Position numbers and translations under genes: made by a program
From: a bacterium
GTDB lineage: Bacteria; Bacillota_I; Bacilli_A; RF39; UBA660
DNA: 8,587 nucleotides
Direction: 5' to 3'
Assembly: GCA_014845975.1 (NCBI GenBank)
Contig: RKAN01000040.1
Coordinates: 1 to 8,587, forward strand
Shown here: in pieces, positions 6,794-8,587 of the stretch
How positions within the stretch are numbered: the stretch's first letter is position 1
Layout: each line of letters begins with the position of its first letter
Notes under the pieces: generated by a model
The model's database searches: none
The model's input: only the letters and a program-made list of their open reading frames with translations
What the model was told of the DNA's origin: nothing

Positions 6794-7468
6794 CTATTTA
6801 CCTTTTGGAACTATGGTTATTTGAGGCGATCCACCAAACGATATCCAATTATATCCGCTAAAATTTGCTGCACTATAATATCCATTTCCTATAATTCCTT
6901 TGTAACCATCATCCAAAAAATATCCATCAGAACCACTTCCAGAATAGCTAAATCCACTTATAGATGGGAGATAGATAGCCAGATATTGATTTCTGGATGA
7001 GATTATCGGGTTTTGAACCGCATTTGTTCCAGATCTTACACCCACGCTGTAACCAGCATTATACCCAGTTTTGTAATTAGTGCTGTTCACATTTGCTCTA
7101 TTATCGGCATCTGTTACACCTTTACTATAAGCACTCGATGAACTTATTGTTCCTCCACTATAATATCCTGCTGGTACTGTATATGTTGTACTTGAACTTG
7201 GATTCCAATTTAATTTTCCTCTATTTGCCATTGTTCCTGTAATTTCTGTTCCTTTTACAATTGCTTTTTTTCCTGTTAGTATTTGGGAAGCTTCAGCATC
7301 TCCTTTAGTTTTCAATAAATTTACACTATCATATAATTCGTCAAGTGCTGTATTTACTGATTTATCTTGATAGGTCACAATTGTAGATGATACTATCGTT
7401 GATGCTAGTACTCCTACTGTACATGATATTATAATTCCTACCATAATTCCTAATATTATTTTTTTCAT
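6794..7468 (-). CDS. Exported tail-fibre-like protein, paralog B
   Basis: The product is 224 residues. The ATG at 7468 follows an AAAGGA site 11 bases upstream. Residues 1-22 form the signal (cut probable after 'VLA'). Residues 28-46, 'SSTIVTYQDKSVNTALDELYD', are the module shared with paralogs A and C. After that it diverges: 'TGKKAIVKGTEITGTMANRG' (about 65-84), then 'YTVPAGYYSGGTISSSSAYSKGV' (about 96-118, quoted in part), then 'YKTGYNAGYSVGV' (132-144). These glycine/tyrosine-rich pieces are well known from tail-fibre and surface proteins of Bacillota and their phages. The C-terminal about 70 residues are rich in S, G, Y and F, with no recognised catalytic residues. Inferred role: an extracellular binding or fibre protein. 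It has its own leader and promoter and a 550-base gap to paralog A, so each gene is probably transcribed separately. Confidence 0.75.
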   Translation of the reverse strand: MKKIILGIMVGIIISCTVGVLASTIVSSTIVTYQDKSVNTALDELYDSVNLLKTKGDAEASQILTGKKAIVKGTEITGTMANRGKLNWNPSSSTTYTVPAGYYSGGTISSSSAYSKGVTDADNRANVNSTNYKTGYNAGYSVGVRSGTNAVQNPIISSRNQYLAIYLPSISGFSYSGSGSDGYFLDDGYKGIIGNGYYSAANFSGYNWISFGGSPQITIVPKGK

Positions 7469-7563
7469 TATTTATTTAATCCTTTCTTACATAACAAAAA
7501 AGAAGGGTTTGTACCCCCCCCCCGTTTGCTATCGGCAAACTTGATTTTTTACCATTCACAAAC
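7469..7563 (-). ncRNA. Structured leader B with a ten-G run and terminator-like hairpin
   Basis: It has the same order as leader A: GUUUGU (7563-7558); GGUAAA (7553-7548), which can pair with UUUGCC (7539-7534); a perfect GUUUGC / GCAAAC hairpin (7540-7535 with 7529-7524, five-base loop); a homopolymer of ten G (7523-7514); the loop with ACAAAC (7512-7507), complementary to the first GUUUGU; CCCUUC (7507-7502), which pairs with the G-run using G-U wobbles; then six U (7501-7496), the SD and the ATG. The upstream arm differs from leader A while keeping pairing with its partner, a hint of selection on structure. The ten-G run sits inside the terminator stem. Confidence 0.5.
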
Positions 7564-7564
7564 T

Positions 7565-7592
7565 ATATTATTATTTATTTTTGATACCTTAA
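7565..7592 (-). promoter_or_regulatory. Putative promoter of leader B
   Basis: TTAAGG (7592-7587) and TAATAT (7570-7565) on the minus strand are separated by 16 bases, aligned with the promoter proposed for leader A. The -35 is weak. Conservation across two copies is the main support. Confidence 0.4.
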
Positions 7593-7632
7593 TCTTATCA
7601 AATATTTTAAAATGATTCAATAGTTTTTGTAT

Positions 7633-7700
7633 CTATTCTGATAACTTTTCTATTTCTTCCTTTGTTAATCCAGATGTTCTAATATCATACATCTTGCATC
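7633..7700 (-). pseudogene. Relic of an Rpn-family C-terminal tail
   Basis: On the minus strand the frame ending with TAG at 7635-7633 reads 'MYDIRTSGLTKEEIEKLSE'. This closely matches the end of the fragment at 2526-2777 ('IIDITGLTKEEIESYK'). The frame stays open a little further upstream, but with no recognisable Rpn sequence, so only about 19 codons of the original gene survive. It lies between paralog C and leader B and aligns with the matching position of the 2.5-kb copy. Confidence 0.6.
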
Positions 7701-7786
7701 CATGAACGTCTTTATGTATTATAAGGTAACAAGATTTCCGATTAAAGTTTACTTTTTTAATAAAATTGTAAAATGAAATTATATCA

Positions 7787-8533
7787 CTATTTAATCATAA
7801 CAGCTGCTACTGTAACTGTTGAATTATAAGTATCACTAGTTTTAAAACCTGTATTGTTAGTAAAATTAAATGTATAATCGCCTTTATCTAAACCACTAAT
7901 ATATGATGCTGTACCGGAAACATCATCCCATACTTTTGCAATAGGAATTGCTAAATTTTTTCGATGGAACAAAAAAGTAAATGGAGCTTCGACTGTCCAA
8001 TATGGATCAGTAGATGTGATGGTGTTTGCTCCACAATGAGATACGCTAAACACTAGTAAGTAATACCCAGAAGTATCAATACTTATTGTTACAGATTTTG
8101 ATTCTCCACTATTTAATCCTACAAACACATTAGCTTTTGAAATGATTTTAAAATTGTTTCCTTCGTTTAAATTAGTTAAATTCTGATTCAAACTATTAAT
8201 AGAACCAGTAATTGTTGAAAAATCACTATTATGCTTACTTTCTAAATTATTCATTTTTTGATTAATTTCTGTATGATCTGTGTCAATACTACTTATATTA
8301 GTTGCCATAGTTTCATAAGTGTCCGTTGACGTTGTAGATACTCCTTTATTTGTAATAGCTGCTGCTACTAATTCTTTTCCTGTTGTTGCTTCATTATATA
8401 GTTCATCTAATGCAGTATTCACTGTTTTAGTTTGATAAGTTACATTAGTTGAAGAAATTGCTGTCGTAGCTACTACTCCTCCCAATGTAAAGACTATTCC
8501 TCCTAATATAAATCCTAATATTATCTTTTTCAT
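7787..8533 (-). CDS. Exported protein with coiled coil, paralog C
   Basis: The product is 248 residues. The ATG at 8533 follows an AGAAAGGA site. Residues 1-25 form a signal peptide with a likely cut near 'VATTA'. Residues 27-83 are the constant part: 'STNVTYQTKTVNTALDELYN' then 'GKELVAAAITNKGVSTTS', nearly identical to paralog A also at the DNA level. Residues 84-124 form a heptad-like coil (I, I, M, L, I, I, L, L spacing), which suggests an oligomeric stalk. Residues 127-248 form a beta-rich globular head, with 'SGYYLLVFSVSHCGAN', 'FLFHRKN' and 'GDYTFNFTNNTG', ending 'VTVAAVMIK'. This head resembles the general plan of trimeric fibre or C1q/TNF-like heads, but I cannot name the family. Inferred role: a surface- or fibre-exposed binding protein. 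No clear terminator follows. Confidence 0.75.
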   Translation of the reverse strand: MKKIILGFILGGIVFTLGGVVATTAISSTNVTYQTKTVNTALDELYNEATTGKELVAAAITNKGVSTTSTDTYETMATNISSIDTDHTEINQKMNNLESKHNSDFSTITGSINSLNQNLTNLNEGNNFKIISKANVFVGLNSGESKSVTISIDTSGYYLLVFSVSHCGANTITSTDPYWTVEAPFTFLFHRKNLAIPIAKVWDDVSGTASYISGLDKGDYTFNFTNNTGFKTSDTYNSTVTVAAVMIK

Positions 8534-8587
8534 TATTCATTCAATCCTTTCTGTACAACAAAAAAAGAAGGGTTTATACCCCCCCCC
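8534..8587 (-). promoter_or_regulatory. Partial leader C, cut by the window edge inside its G-run
   Basis: Reading into the gene, the window begins inside a run of at least nine G (8587-8579). Then come UAUAAAC, the CCCUUC arm (8571-8566 region), a run of seven U, and the AGAAAGGA site before the ATG. It matches leaders A and B, with one change in the loop (AUAAAC instead of ACAAAC), so the GUUUGU pairing would be weaker here. The promoter lies outside the window. Confidence 0.55.

Larger units (their letters stand above)
7469..7648 (-). repeat. Long direct repeat, copy B
   Basis: This is the counterpart of 6241-6412. Similarity covers the ribosome binding site, both hairpins, the promoter, the 'AAATATTTGATAAGATTAAG' spacer and the last codons of an Rpn tail. 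Its left part reappears at 8534-8587 and its hairpin part at 2463-2530. Confidence 0.7.

Noticed and set aside
6241..7648. CRISPR array
   Set aside because: The repeats are long, only two to four in number, more than 1 kb apart, and placed before genes. There is no spacer pattern and no cas gene.
5707..8587. Diversity-generating retroelement with variable repeats in the paralogs
   Set aside because: No reverse transcriptase, no template repeat and no adenine-biased differences between near-identical C-terminal segments. The C termini are simply unrelated.

Overview
The window is very AT-rich, uses the standard stop codons (TAA, TAG and TGA all end genes) and has strong AGGAGG-type ribosome binding sites. 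It carries a GH25 muramidase, so the host makes peptidoglycan. Together this suggests a low-GC Bacillota, probably an uncultured gut member of the Bacilli. No marker gene fixes the taxonomy.

Layout. 1-1363 (minus): a polytopic membrane transporter of the YfcC / C4-dicarboxylate carrier type, cut by the left edge. 1364-1478: a divergent intergenic region with a promoter on each strand. 1479-2420 (plus): a TIGR01212 (YhcC/YtqA) radical SAM protein, followed by a bidirectional terminator. 2526-2777 (minus): an orphan C-terminal piece of an Rpn / PD-(D/E)XK transposase-family protein, without its nuclease domain. 5638-2944 (minus): a tight three-gene operon, mutY - Nudix hydrolase - membrane-anchored GH25 lysozyme, with its own promoter directly behind the terminator of the next block. 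5707-8587 (minus): three tandem paralogous genes for small exported proteins. They share an N-terminal signal plus a short 'TVNTALDELY' module and differ completely at the C terminus.

The accessory part (5.7-8.6 kb) is the most interesting. Each of the three paralogs is preceded by a near-identical leader, the third cut by the window end. In the two complete copies the leader has, in transcription order, a promoter, a GUUUGU segment, a GUUUGC/GCAAAC-type hairpin, a G-rich run (interrupted in one copy, ten G in another), a second hairpin with a U-tract that looks like an intrinsic terminator, and then at once the Shine-Dalgarno sequence and start codon. A terminator between promoter and gene, plus a homopolymeric G run inside its stem, suggests attenuation and/or length-variable (phase-variable) control of surface or tail-fibre-like proteins. 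The same leader also lies directly behind the Rpn-tail fragment at 2.5 kb. A short relic of the same Rpn tail ('SGLTKEEIEKL') lies just upstream of the leader at 7.5 kb. So the repeat unit seems to be '3' end of an Rpn gene + structured terminator', and the surface-gene cassettes are mounted on it.

Functional assignments for the transporter, radical SAM, MutY, Nudix and GH25 genes rest on visible motifs. The role of the paralog array and the leader RNA is inference.
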